A stretch of DNA of 64,000 nucleotides from Actinoplanes regularis (GCF_900188005.1 NZ_FZNR01000007.1:1-64000); one strand, 5' to 3'. Positions 26,177 through 37,412 are shown, counted from the stretch's first letter. Notes: a model not told the origin generated them from the sequence alone. Numbers and translations are program-made.

Positions 26177-27241
26177 TCAGGGGAGGGTGGCGGCGACGGC
26201 CGGGTACCAGCGGTTGGCGATTTTGATGTTGCCGGCGTCGTTGGGGTGGACGCCGTCGTAGGTGTCGGTGGCGGTGTCGAAGCCGGTCCACTGGTCGACG
26301 ACGGTGATCGGGGAGGCCGTGGTGGTCAGGCCCGCGGCCCAGGCCGGGATCGCGGCGTTGAGGGCGACCACGCGCTGGGCGCACTCGGTACAGGTGGACG
26401 GGTTCATCGGGATGATCTGCGCGACCAGGATCTTCATGCTGGGGTTGCTGGCGCGCATCTGGCCGACCAGGGTGGTGTAGGCGGCCAGGATCGTCGACGT
26501 GGGCAGGTTGCTCCACGCGTCGTTGGTGCCGAAGTGCATCATCACCACGTCCGGGTCGGTCGCGGCGAGCCAGCCGACCAGCAGGTTCTGGTTCGCGACG
26601 TTGGTGACCAGGTAACCGCCGTGGCCCTCGTTCTCGCCGTCGTAGTCGAAGCCGCAGCCCTGGCCGGGCAGGGTGCCGACGAAGTCGACCCGGGCGGCGG
26701 GGAGTTTCTGCCAGAGCAGGGCGCGCCAGCAGCCCGGGGAGCCGGTGATCGAGTCCCCCAGCGCCATGATTTTGGTCTTCTCGGTGGCCGGTGGCGTCGA
26801 GGGGCTCGTTGTCGGGCTGCTCGTGGGGTTCGTCGTGCCGCCGGTGCACGCCACGCCGTTGAGAGAGAACGCGGTCGGCGCGGTGTTCGAGCCGGTCCAC
26901 GAGCCGTTGAAGCCGAACGACGCCTTGCCGCCGGTGGCGACGGCGCCGTTCCAGGCCGCGTTGCGGACCGTCACCGTCGAGCCGGACTGGGTGACCGAGC
27001 CGTTCCAGAGTTGGGTGATGCTCTGGCCGTTCGGGAACGCGAACACCAGGGACCACGAGGTGAGCGGGTCGCCGAGGTTGGTGATGTCCACGGCGGCGCC
27101 GAAGCCGCCCGGCCACTGACTGGCGACGGCGTATTTGACGGAGCAGCCGACCGCCGCGTACGCCCTGGTGGCGGTGGCGAACAGGAAGCCGGCGAGGAGG
27201 GTGCAGGCGCTGGCGAGGACGGCCAGCGATTGACGGTGCAT
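26177..27241 (-). CDS. Secreted CBM2-SGNH esterase (CE3-like)
   Basis: A 354-residue secreted protein: signal peptide (about 1-29, TRAYA), N-terminal CBM2 (GCSVKYAVASQWPGGF), Thr/Ser/Pro linker (about 135-152), then an SGNH hydrolase. Its blocks are IMALGDSITGSPGCW (nucleophile Ser), GHGGY, MMHFGTNDAW and DGVHPNDAG. The spacing and the HPND motif match carbohydrate esterase family 3 (acetylxylan esterases). The ATG at 27241 has GGAGG nine bases upstream, and the CebR box lies 28 bases before it, so it is probably induced with the GH74/GH48/AA10 operon. Confidence 0.9.
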   Translation of the reverse strand: MHRQSLAVLASACTLLAGFLFATATRAYAAVGCSVKYAVASQWPGGFGAAVDITNLGDPLTSWSLVFAFPNGQSITQLWNGSVTQSGSTVTVRNAAWNGAVATGGKASFGFNGSWTGSNTAPTAFSLNGVACTGGTTNPTSSPTTSPSTPPATEKTKIMALGDSITGSPGCWRALLWQKLPAARVDFVGTLPGQGCGFDYDGENEGHGGYLVTNVANQNLLVGWLAATDPDVVMMHFGTNDAWSNLPTSTILAAYTTLVGQMRASNPSMKILVAQIIPMNPSTCTECAQRVVALNAAIPAWAAGLTTTASPITVVDQWTGFDTATDTYDGVHPNDAGNIKIANRWYPAVAATLP

Positions 27242-27268
27242 GGGGGAGACCTCCGGAAGAAAGGGGGA

Positions 27269-27282
27269 TGGGAGCGCTCCCA
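27269..27282. promoter_or_regulatory. CebR box before the CBM2 esterase
   Basis: TGGGAGCGCTCCCA, the same perfect 14-bp palindrome as at 5753-5766, lies 28 bases upstream of the esterase start. It predicts joint control of both loci by a CebR-type repressor responding to cello-oligosaccharides. The regulator gene is not in the window. Confidence 0.85.
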
Positions 27283-27337
27283 ATCAACGTACATCAATGA
27301 TTGAGGAATGGGGTCGCCTGCCCTCCTGGCCGGGCGG

Positions 27338-27628
27338 TCAGTCCTCTCCGGCGATGTCGATGCGGAGGGCGACCGGGTTGCCGGCGGCGTCGACGTCCAG
27401 ATGTACGGGGAAGAAACCGTCACCGACCGAGGTCATCGCCATCAGAATGTCCGCGCCACCGACCTGGATCACGCCGGCCTCGTGCTCGGAGGCCCGCACC
27501 AGGCCCATCACCTGCCAGTGATGCGAGTGCGGCCGGAAGTCGAACGCGAATTTCGGCCCGTCGGGTTCGTTGCGCCGCGCTTCGACGGCCAGCCCCCGCT
27601 GGTACGCCTCCTTGAGCGGCAGATCCAC
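27338..27628 (-). CDS. Hypothetical protein, N-terminus uncertain
   Basis: At least 96 residues with coherent coding character: FAFDFRPHSHHWQVMGLVRA, then ADILMAMTSVGDGFFPVHLD and GNPVALRIDIAGED. The frame stays protein-like upstream of the GTG at 27628 (LVLWGRDQEQVAAEFGAPRL) back to a TGA near 27738, but has no start codon there. A possible ATG at 27766 is in another frame. A frameshift or unusual start is therefore likely. The family was not recognised. Confidence 0.5.
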   Translation of the reverse strand: MDLPLKEAYQRGLAVEARRNEPDGPKFAFDFRPHSHHWQVMGLVRASEHEAGVIQVGGADILMAMTSVGDGFFPVHLDVDAAGNPVALRIDIAGED

Positions 27629-27788
27629 CCACCCGTAATCGACGTCGAGGTGATCGCCGAGCCGGGGCGCGCCGAACTCGGCGGCGACCTGCTCCTGGTC
27701 GCGGCCCCAGAGGACCAGGGGCGGCGATATCGATCAGGTGCCCACCGCCGCGCTGTCGTTCCGCATCGGGTCGAGGGGCCGGGCAGAT

Positions 27789-29213
27789 TCAGTCGTTGGT
27801 GAGGGCCGCGACCCCGAGGTTGCGGAGGGAAGCGTCGAGGACCTGCGCGGTGTGCGCCAGGGCGATCTTCCCGTTCTGCCGCCGGATCGCTGCGGCGACC
27901 TGCATCAGGCAGCCTGGGTTCGCGGTGACCAGCAAGGACGCGCCCGTTGCCAGGACCGCGGCGGCCTTGCGGTCGCCGAGTTCGGCGGCCGGCTCGGGAT
28001 TCAGCACGTTCCACACGCCGGCTGAGCCGCAGCAGATCTCCGGGTCGGCGATCTCCCGTAGCTCCAGCCCCGGTATGCCGCGCAGCAGGGCGCGCGGCTG
28101 CTCCCGGATGCCCTGCGCGTGCCCGAGATGGCAGGCGTCGTGGTAGGCGACCGTCACCGGCAGCGGGTGCCGCTCGGCGACCGGGCCCAGCTCATCGAGG
28201 AGTTCCGCCAGGTCGCGCACCTTCGCGGCGAACGCGACCGCCCGCGCGGCGTAGGCCGGATCGTCCGCGAGCAACTCACCGTACTCCTTCAGGGACGAGC
28301 CGCAGCCCGCCGCGTTGACCACGAACCAGTCCATGCCGGTCTGCTCGAACGTGTCGATCAACCGCCGGGCGAACCGCTCCGCCTCGGCGCGGCGTCCGTT
28401 GTGCACGCTCAGGGCGCCGCAACAGCCCTGGCCGGGCGGGATCAGCACCTCGCAGCCCTCGGCGGAGAGGATCCGCACGGTCGCGGAGTTGACGTCCGGG
28501 AAGAACGCCGACTGCACGCAACCGGTCAGCATCCCGACCACCGCGCGCCGCGTGCCGCGTGCGGCGACGCGCCGCGGCGGGCGCGGCACGGAGCGCAGCC
28601 GCGGCGCGAGCGAATCCAGCGTGGCCAGGGTCGGCGCGAGCCGTTCCAGCAGGCCGGTCCGGGCGACAAGGCTTCGCAGACCCGATTTCTGGTACGCCCA
28701 CAGAGGCCCCCGCAACAAGCGGAGCCGCCGTGGGTACGGGAAGAGCGCGAAGATGGCCGCCCGCAGCGCCCGGTCCCGGGGCCCGCGTGGATGCCGCCGC
28801 TCCACCTGCGCGCGGGTGTCCTCGATCAACCGGTCGTAGCGCACCCCGGACGGGCACGCGGTCACGCACGCCATGCAGCCGAGACACTGGTCGAAGTGGG
28901 TGACCATCGAGTCGGTCAGGGGCTCGCCCTCCAGCCCCTGCGCGATCAGGTGGATCCGGCCCCGTGGCGAGTCCATCTCCTCGCCCCACAGCACATACGT
29001 CGGGCAGGTCGTCAGGCAGAACCCGCAGTGCACGCAGTCCGACACCAGATCGGCCCGGGGCGGATGATGATCGTCGAAGGCGCCCGGCCGGCCGGCGGTC
29101 TCCGCGGCCCGCAGCGCGTCGACCTCGTGGGAACGGTTGTGCCCACCGTCCGCGGTCTGACGCGGGCCGGGCGGCGTCGGTCCGGTGCCCCGGGTGGCAT
29201 CCACATCAGCCAT
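27789..29213 (-). CDS. glcF: Glycolate oxidase iron-sulfur subunit GlcF
   Basis: A 474-residue subunit passing electrons from glycolate oxidation. Two 4Fe-4S motifs near the N-terminus (CVHCGFCLTTCPTY and CLGCMACVTACPSG) precede two CCG domains (GCCGALSVHNG, and the C-terminal ICCGSAGVWNVLNPEPA) with heterodisulfide-reductase-like cysteines. About 45 extra polar residues precede the first cluster. The ATG at 29213 overlaps the GlcE stop (TGATG), so translation is coupled. It is last in glcD-glcE-glcF. Confidence 0.92.
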   Translation of the reverse strand: MADVDATRGTGPTPPGPRQTADGGHNRSHEVDALRAAETAGRPGAFDDHHPPRADLVSDCVHCGFCLTTCPTYVLWGEEMDSPRGRIHLIAQGLEGEPLTDSMVTHFDQCLGCMACVTACPSGVRYDRLIEDTRAQVERRHPRGPRDRALRAAIFALFPYPRRLRLLRGPLWAYQKSGLRSLVARTGLLERLAPTLATLDSLAPRLRSVPRPPRRVAARGTRRAVVGMLTGCVQSAFFPDVNSATVRILSAEGCEVLIPPGQGCCGALSVHNGRRAEAERFARRLIDTFEQTGMDWFVVNAAGCGSSLKEYGELLADDPAYAARAVAFAAKVRDLAELLDELGPVAERHPLPVTVAYHDACHLGHAQGIREQPRALLRGIPGLELREIADPEICCGSAGVWNVLNPEPAAELGDRKAAAVLATGASLLVTANPGCLMQVAAAIRRQNGKIALAHTAQVLDASLRNLGVAALTND

Positions 29214-30604
29214 CAGATGCCTCCTACGAAGCGGCCGGGGGCGAACCGGTGATCCGGGTCGAACTGATCCTTGACCCGGCGCATCAGCGCCAGCCCGGGA
29301 ACCGGCCCCCACATGTCCAATGTTTCGCGTACGCCGGCCGGCGCGGTCAGCACCACCGCGTGTCCACCGGCTCGCACCGCCGCGGCCCGCAGCAGCTCGA
29401 TCGCCCGTCCGGCCTCGACGGTGCCCTCGGCAGTGCCCGTTCCGGGACCCACCACGGGCGAGACCGTGGAAGCGGACGAGGAGACCGGCGAGGAACGGCC
29501 GGCGCCGGTCGAAACCGCGGCTGGCGACGAAGTGCCGGTGCCGGTCGAACCGGCGGTTGGCGAGGAATCGCTGGCGCTGGTCGAAGTGGCACTGCTCGAA
29601 GCGGGACCTGGTGAGGAAGGGCCGATGCCGGTCGTGGCGGGGCCCGGCGAAGGGTTGGGCGCAGGAAAACCCGCGTACAGCACGCCGGCGCCGGCCGAAC
29701 CTCGCACGGTGGCGCCCGCACCCACCGCCGTTGCCACCAGCGCCGGGACCTGCGACAACCTGCCGGTCAGCTTGATGCCCACGCCGCCGTCCGGCCAGGG
29801 TGACACGTCCCACCAGTCCGGCGCCTGCTCGGACACCTCGCCGTCGAGCAGCGCGGCAATGGCGGCCGCACGCTCTCGTACCCCGGCCGGCGTCCCTTCC
29901 ACCAGCACTGCCAGCTCCGGCTCGGCGCCGGGTGCCGCGTTCACCTCCAGGGCGCTCGCCGCGAACTGTCCGGCCAGGATTTTCGCGGCCTGCCCGGGCG
30001 GCGCGACCGCTCGGACGAAAGCGGCCGCGGCCGGCGCCGGGTGCAGCCGGAAGACGCACTCGGTGATCAGCCCGAGGGTGCCGAAGGCGCCGGTGTAGAG
30101 CTTTCCCAGGTCGTACCCGGCGACGTTCTTGACGACCTTGCCGCCCGCCTTGGTGACCGTCCCGTCCGGCCGGACCACCGTGATGCCGATCAGCAGGTCC
30201 CGTGCCGTGCCGTACCGCAGGCGGCGCGGCCCGGAGGCGTTCGCCGCGACCGTGCCGCCCGCCGTGGCCCCGGCCGGTGCGTCCAGCGCCAGCTGCTGCC
30301 CGGGCAGGCCGTGCAGCTCGGACATCGGGGTGCCGGCCTTGACCACGGTGATCAGGTCACCGGCGGCGTGCTCGACCACCCCGCTCAGCCGCCGGGTGTC
30401 GATGATCAGGTCCAGCTCGCGCGGCGGTGGCCCCCAGTCCAGTTTCGTCCCGCCGCCGCGGATCACCACGCTCAGACCCTGGGCGGCCCGGATCAGCGCG
30501 GCCGCCTCGGCGGTGTCAGCCGGCGCGGCGACCAGCCGTGCCCGCACCCCGCACACCGTGTCGCCGTCCCCGGCCGGCGTGGTCAGCTCGTCCAGCGCGG
30601 CCAT
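29213..30604 (-). CDS. glcE: Glycolate oxidase FAD-binding subunit GlcE
   Basis: A 463-residue FAD-binding subunit. The FAD_binding_4 domain (LSVVIRGGGTKLDWG, APAGATAGGTVAANASGPRR, GGKVVKNVAGYDLGKLYTGA) is followed by the C-terminal substrate-side domain ending in VKDQFDPDHRFAPGRFVGGI. Between about residues 311 and 398 lies a Ser/Thr/Pro/Gly-rich low-complexity stretch made of repeated DNA, which interrupts an otherwise standard protein of about 375 residues. The start overlaps the GlcD stop (TGATG). Confidence 0.88.
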   Translation of the reverse strand: MAALDELTTPAGDGDTVCGVRARLVAAPADTAEAAALIRAAQGLSVVIRGGGTKLDWGPPPRELDLIIDTRRLSGVVEHAAGDLITVVKAGTPMSELHGLPGQQLALDAPAGATAGGTVAANASGPRRLRYGTARDLLIGITVVRPDGTVTKAGGKVVKNVAGYDLGKLYTGAFGTLGLITECVFRLHPAPAAAAFVRAVAPPGQAAKILAGQFAASALEVNAAPGAEPELAVLVEGTPAGVRERAAAIAALLDGEVSEQAPDWWDVSPWPDGGVGIKLTGRLSQVPALVATAVGAGATVRGSAGAGVLYAGFPAPNPSPGPATTGIGPSSPGPASSSATSTSASDSSPTAGSTGTGTSSPAAVSTGAGRSSPVSSSASTVSPVVGPGTGTAEGTVEAGRAIELLRAAAVRAGGHAVVLTAPAGVRETLDMWGPVPGLALMRRVKDQFDPDHRFAPGRFVGGI

Positions 30605-32064
30605 CAGAAGATCTCCGCGACGCCGGCGGCCTGCGCCGGGTGTGCGCCCTGCCGCCGGCCCGGGCGTTCGCCGCACAGGCGTGGGGTGGGGAAGATCTTG
30701 CCCGGGTTGGCGATCCCGTCCGGGTCGAACGCGCAGCGCACCAGCTGCATGGTGTCCAGGTCGTCGTCACTGAACATCCGGGGCATGTGTTTCGCCTTGT
30801 CGATGCCGACGCCGTGCTCACCGGTGATCGAACCGCCGTGCTCGATGCAGAGGTCGAGGATCGCCGCGGAGACCGTCTCCGCGCGGCCGGCCTGACCGGG
30901 CACGCTGTCGTCGAAGAGCACCAGGGGATGCAGGTTGCCGTCGCCGGCGTGGAACACATTCGCCACCCGGACCCCGTGCTCGGTCGCGACCTCGCCGATG
31001 CGGTGCAGCACCGCTGGCAGGGCGGTCCGCGGGATCACCCCGTCCTGCACGATGTAGTCCGGGCTGATCCGGCCGACCGCGGCGAACGCGGACTTGCGGC
31101 CCCGCCAGATCAGCGCCCGCTCGGCGTCATCGGCGGCGATCCGGGTCTCGAACGCGCCGTTCGCCTCACAGAGCGCGTTGACCTCGGTGAACTGTGCCTC
31201 CACCTCGGTCGCCGGCCCGTCCAGCTCGACGATCAGGACAGCCCCGGCGCCGGCCGGATAGCCACACTTCACAGCGGACTCGGCGGCCTCGATGGCCAGC
31301 GCGTCCATCATCTCGATGGCGGCCGGGACCACGCCGGCCGCGATGATCGCCGAGGTGGCGGCGCCGGCCTGATCGGTGGAGGCGAACGCGGCGAGCAGCG
31401 TACGCACCGTCTCGGGCAGCCGGGTCAGCTTGACGGTGACCTCGGTGGCCACCCCGAGCGTGCCCTCCGAGCCGACGAACGCGCCGAGCAGGTCATATCC
31501 CGGGGTGTCCGGCGCGGGGCCGCCCAGCCGGACCCGCTCGCCGTCGGGGGTGACCACCTCCAGGCCGGTCACGTGGTTGGTGGTGAAGCCGTATTTCAGG
31601 CAGTGCGCCCCGCCGGAGTTCTCCGCGACGTTGCCGCCGATCGAGCAGATCTGCTGGCTGGACGGGTCGGGCGCGTAGTAGTAACCGTGCGGGCCGGCGA
31701 CCTTGGTGACCTGGAGGTTGATCACACCGGGCTGGACGACGGCGCGCTCGTCCTCGGGCCGGACCTCGACGATCTCGCGCAACTGGGAGGTCACGATCAG
31801 CACTCCATCGGCGTGTGGCAGCGCGCCGCCGGAGAGGCCGGTGCCGGAGCCGCGGGCGACGAACGGGGTGCCGGTCTCGGCGCAGGCCCGGACCACCGCG
31901 GCGACCTGCTCTACGGTGCTCGGGAGGGCGACCAGGGCGGGGATGACCTTGTAGTGGGCGAGGCCGTCGCACTCGTACGTCCGCAGCTCCTGCCGGTCGG
32001 TCAGGACCCGCCGCACCCCGATCTCGGCCCGCAGCCGAGCCGCCAATGCATCGATGCCTGTCAT
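30604..32064 (-). CDS. glcD: Glycolate oxidase / FAD-linked oxidase subunit GlcD
   Basis: A 486-residue FAD-linked oxidase oxidising glycolate (or D-lactate) to glyoxylate (or pyruvate). The FAD-binding N-terminal half has GSGTGLSGGALP, DPSSQQICSIGGNVAENSGG and GAFVGSEGTLGVATE. The C-terminal cap carries NVFHAGDGNLHPL and GSITGEHGVGIDKAKHMPRM, the metal- and substrate-binding histidine region of this family. About 25 residues after the usual end are Arg/Gly-rich. The ATG has GAGGAGG upstream. It is first in glcDEF, the enzyme set for using glycolate from photorespiration or purine breakdown. Confidence 0.93.
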   Translation of the reverse strand: MTGIDALAARLRAEIGVRRVLTDRQELRTYECDGLAHYKVIPALVALPSTVEQVAAVVRACAETGTPFVARGSGTGLSGGALPHADGVLIVTSQLREIVEVRPEDERAVVQPGVINLQVTKVAGPHGYYYAPDPSSQQICSIGGNVAENSGGAHCLKYGFTTNHVTGLEVVTPDGERVRLGGPAPDTPGYDLLGAFVGSEGTLGVATEVTVKLTRLPETVRTLLAAFASTDQAGAATSAIIAAGVVPAAIEMMDALAIEAAESAVKCGYPAGAGAVLIVELDGPATEVEAQFTEVNALCEANGAFETRIAADDAERALIWRGRKSAFAAVGRISPDYIVQDGVIPRTALPAVLHRIGEVATEHGVRVANVFHAGDGNLHPLVLFDDSVPGQAGRAETVSAAILDLCIEHGGSITGEHGVGIDKAKHMPRMFSDDDLDTMQLVRCAFDPDGIANPGKIFPTPRLCGERPGRRQGAHPAQAAGVAEIF

Positions 32065-32149
32065 CGCGGGCCTCCTCGCTGACGCCTGCCAACACGCTAT
32101 CGGTGATCGACGCCGAACGCGACGGCCGAGCCGCGGCCTGTGGAAAACC

Positions 32150-32463
32150 TCAGCGTGGCGGTGGCGAACTTCCGCTTGTGGAAGCGTCAGCGTGGCGGCA
32201 GCATCCAGTGCCGCCGCGTCGACCAGCCGGTGAACGGCTCGACCTGCTCACCCCGGACCGCCGCCCGCAGCCCGGCCACCCCAGGCGGGCAGGTCGGCGA
32301 CCGGGGTGCGGGAGCCGGGGCGAACCCGGCCGGTCAGCATCTCCTCGATGGCGGCGGTCCAGGCCGTGGCCTTCTCCCGGGCCCGCTGCCGGGCGCTCCG
32401 CTCCGGATGGGATGTGGCGGTGTCGAGGGCGCGCTGCCTCCGGTCCTCCGGGTAACTGATCAT
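32150..32463 (-). pseudogene. Remnant of a conserved hypothetical gene
   Basis: An ATG at 32463 opens a 71-residue frame (MISYPEDRRQRALDTATSHP; later RPGSRTPVADLPAW) that breaks after DLPAW. An adjacent frame continues with VRGEQVEPFTGWSTRRHW to about 32150. The RTPVAxLPAW motif followed by an F.TG turn resembles the start of larger actinobacterial hypothetical proteins, so this looks like a frameshifted fragment. The 617-base stretch 32065-32681 holds no intact gene. Confidence 0.35.
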
Positions 32464-32464
32464 G

Positions 32465-32536
32465 CCGGCGTGGCGGGTCCGGCCCCCGCGCCCTCCCGGT
32501 CCGAGGCCGGGTGCTCTGCTGCTGAGCTACACGCCG
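32465..32536 (-). ncRNA. Degenerate tRNA-like cloverleaf, closest to tRNA-Pro
   Basis: On the minus strand 72 bases fold into a full cloverleaf with all stems perfectly paired. The arms are acceptor CGGCGTG/CACGCCG, U8-A9, D-stem GCTC/GAGC, anticodon stem CCCGG/CCGGG and T-stem GCGGG/CCCGC. C1:G72 and overall similarity suggest tRNA-Pro ancestry. The loops are wrong for a working tRNA: the anticodon loop CCTCGGA lacks U33, the T-loop GGCCGGA lacks TTC and A58, and the D-loop lacks GG. No CCA is encoded. It ends one base before the ATG of the 32463 remnant. Confidence 0.5.
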
Positions 32537-32681
32537 CGTGCTGGTGCGGGCGTGACGATAGCGCGTTCGCCATCGGCCGTGCGCCCAGTTTTTCGCAGCC
32601 CTGGGTGGGCGCGGCATCACACGCCGTCGATGCTGTGGACAACGTTTTCGCGTGGCGGCGGAAGTCTGCCAAGATGGCCCG

Positions 32682-33368
32682 ATGCTCGTGACCGCCAGAC
32701 CGCTCCGGGTCGCCGTCGTTGCTGCTCTCGCCCTGTTCGCGGTGGCCGCCTGCTCGGACGACGACAAGCCGGAGGCCGGTCGGATCGACGTGACCACCAT
32801 GCGCGGCGCCTTCCTGCAGGCCGCCGACATCGGCCGGGCCTGGGTCGCGCCGGAAGCCAGCGCCGACCCCCAGAAGATGGTCAGCTTCTGCGGCGGCACC
32901 AGCACGCCGCCGGAACCGCCGCCCGGCGCCGAGACGGTCTCCTCGTCCTTCGCCGACGAGGGGGAGGCCGGCGCGCAGACCCTGGAGCAGCTCGCCCTGG
33001 TCTACCCGGACACCAAGGCGGCGCAGGCCGGGCAGGCGCTGCTGCGCGCGGTCGCCGACGGCTGCGCGCCGTCCGTCGCCGTGCCGGCGACGGTGACCTC
33101 GGACAAGAACGAGCCGGCGTACGACGAGACGGTCGAGGTGCGCGAGCTCAACGAGAGCGGCTGGTCCGGGTTCGTGCTGATTCGTCACAAGAAGTACGAG
33201 GCGAAGCACCCGGGCGCGGCGGACACCGCGGTGGCCGTGCTGACCAGCCGAAACGTCGTGCTTGTGGACACCTACGCGATCTATCAGCTCAACAAGACGG
33301 AGTCTGCCGCGGGCTTCGAGAGCGACTGGCAGAAGCTGGTCGGCTCGGTCGTCCAGCGCGTGGGATAG
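32682..33368 (+). CDS. Hypothetical lipoprotein
   Basis: A 228-residue secreted lipoprotein. The signal ends in AVAAC (lipidated Cys24), followed by SDDDKPEAG. The mature part (MRGAFLQAADIGRAWVAPEA; later LIRHKKYEAK and TSRNVVLVDTYAIYQLNK) resembles the external sensor-like domains of PknH-type proteins in layout, with one Cys pair (FCGG and DGCAPS). The function is unknown. It stands alone between the tRNA-like element and ppdK. Confidence 0.7.
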   Translation: MLVTARPLRVAVVAALALFAVAACSDDDKPEAGRIDVTTMRGAFLQAADIGRAWVAPEASADPQKMVSFCGGTSTPPEPPPGAETVSSSFADEGEAGAQTLEQLALVYPDTKAAQAGQALLRAVADGCAPSVAVPATVTSDKNEPAYDETVEVRELNESGWSGFVLIRHKKYEAKHPGAADTAVAVLTSRNVVLVDTYAIYQLNKTESAAGFESDWQKLVGSVVQRVG

Positions 33369-33698
33369 ACAGCCGGTCGCGCTTGGTCTAATGTTCGCGG
33401 TGCGCCGTTGCGAGTTCTTCCCCCGTGGAATTCGCAGCGGCGTCTTTATTTTCCGGCCCTCCCGGTGACGACCTTCCCGGTGACGCGGCCAAGTCAGGTC
33501 TCGCATCGGCGGCAAGAGGGCTGGGCGTCTCATCTGCGCGGAAGTGCGCGAAGAGAGCGTGATCCGAACACGCATCCTCGCTGCGGTGTGGAAAAAGCCA
33601 CGAGACTGTTAACTATTCACCGCAACCGTGCTTAGCCTTACGAATCCCGGGGCACGAACGTATTCAGCCACGGATTCTTAGGCGGAGGTGGGTACGGC
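33369..33698 (+). other. Non-coding leader region of ppdK
   Basis: These 330 bases hold no convincing gene. The last 120 bases are clearly richer in A/T (GGAAAAAGCCACGAGACTGT, TTAACTATTC) than their surroundings and end in GGCGGAGG nine bases before the ppdK ATG, so the promoter and RBS are here. No riboswitch or terminator was recognised. Confidence 0.5.
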
Positions 33699-36377
<2,679 letters not shown>

Positions 36378-36633
36378 AGCCGGCGGCGTGAGCGCGCGGC
36401 CCTCGGCCGCGGGCCCCACGTCGCCCCGGGCGGCCCCGCGACCATACGCGGCGGAAGCGGGGCCGCCCGCCGACCCCGGACCGGGATCTTCTCCGCGTCA
36501 ATGGCACCCACCAGGCGGAGGGGATCCCGGTCCGAGGTCTCATCCGGGTGGGCGTCCGTCGATCGGTCGGAGAATGTCGGGGGGTGGGTCTAGCGTCCGG
36601 GAGGACATCTTCCGACGGCAGAGGAGCCCTGTG

Positions 36634-37041
36634 ATGACGTCCCGACTCAATCCCTACCTGACGTTCAACGGCAACGCCCGTGAGGCCATGGAGACCTATA
36701 AGTCGATCTTCGGTGGCGAGCTCCGCGTCAGCACCTTCGGTGAGTTCGGCGCACCCGATCCGACGATCAAGGACAACGTCATGCACGCGATGCTGGAGAC
36801 GCCGCAGGGCTACACTCTGATGGCCTCCGACACCGCACCCGGCATGGTGTTCAACCCGGGCAACGCCAACACCGTGAGCATCAGCGGCGACGCCGGTGAC
36901 GACCTGCGCGGCTTCTGGGACAAGCTGGCCGACGGCGGCACCGTTCACGTGCCGCTGGAGAAGCAGATGTGGGGCGACGAGTTCGGGCAGCTCACCGACC
37001 GGTTCGGCGTCCCCTGGATGGTCAACATCGTCGCCGGGTAA
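36634..37041 (+). CDS. VOC-superfamily PhnB-like protein
   Basis: A 135-residue protein of the PhnB/3-demethylubiquinone methyltransferase-like branch of the VOC fold. Seen: LNPYLTFNGNAREAMETYKS, IFGGELRVSTFGEF, NVMHAMLETPQGYTLMASD and the C-terminal WGDEFGQLTDRFGVPWMVN. The ATG at 36634 follows GAGGAG at good spacing. These proteins are widespread; the activity is unknown. Confidence 0.88.
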   Translation: MTSRLNPYLTFNGNAREAMETYKSIFGGELRVSTFGEFGAPDPTIKDNVMHAMLETPQGYTLMASDTAPGMVFNPGNANTVSISGDAGDDLRGFWDKLADGGTVHVPLEKQMWGDEFGQLTDRFGVPWMVNIVAG

Positions 37042-37095
37042 GGGCGATCAATCGCGGTCGGGCGGTCGGCCTCGGGCGTGGATCGGCAAGGAGAT

Positions 37096-37205
37096 CGCCC
37101 GGCTTCCGAGCCGATGCGGGCCATCGCCTCGTCTCGCCTCGTCTCGGCGGACGACGGCTCCGGGCGCGGACTCGCGAGGGAAGCGCCCGGCTTCCGAGCC
37201 GATGC
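37096..37205. repeat. 22-bp direct repeat pair
   Basis: CGCCCGGCTTCCGAGCCGAT plus GC occurs at 37096-37117 and again at 37184-37205, 88 bases apart. The second copy runs straight into the 16-bp tandem array. This non-coding stretch lies between the VOC gene and the nucleotidyltransferase gene. Confidence 0.75.
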
Positions 37206-37209
37206 CCGG

Positions 37210-37401
37210 CACTGCCTTGTCCCGGCACTGCCTTGTCCCGGCACTGCCTTGTCCCGGCACTGCCTTGTCCCGGCACTGCCTTGTCCCGGCACTGCCTTGT
37301 CCCGGCACTGCCTTGTCCCGGCACTGCCTTGTCCCGGCACTGCCTTGTCCCGGCACTGCCTTGTCCCGGCACCGCCTTGTCCCGGCACCGCCTCGTCCCG
37401 G
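37210..37401. repeat. 16-bp minisatellite, 12 units
   Basis: CACTGCCTTGTCCCGG is repeated head to tail ten times without change (37210-37369), then twice with one or two substitutions and once partially. The unit is not a multiple of three, so any encoded peptide would be a 16-residue repeat in all frames. It abuts the 3' end of the nucleotidyltransferase gene. With the 22-bp repeats it fills the 371-base gap 37042-37412, which holds no gene. Confidence 0.95.
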
Positions 37402-37412
37402 CACCGCCGGTG

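Noticed and set aside
32465..32536. Functional tRNA with anticodon UCG
   Set aside because: U33, the T-loop consensus and the D-loop GG are missing, so a working elongator tRNA is unlikely.
37210..37401. Tandem 16-bp array considered as a CRISPR
   Set aside because: Units are contiguous with no spacers, and no cas genes are near.
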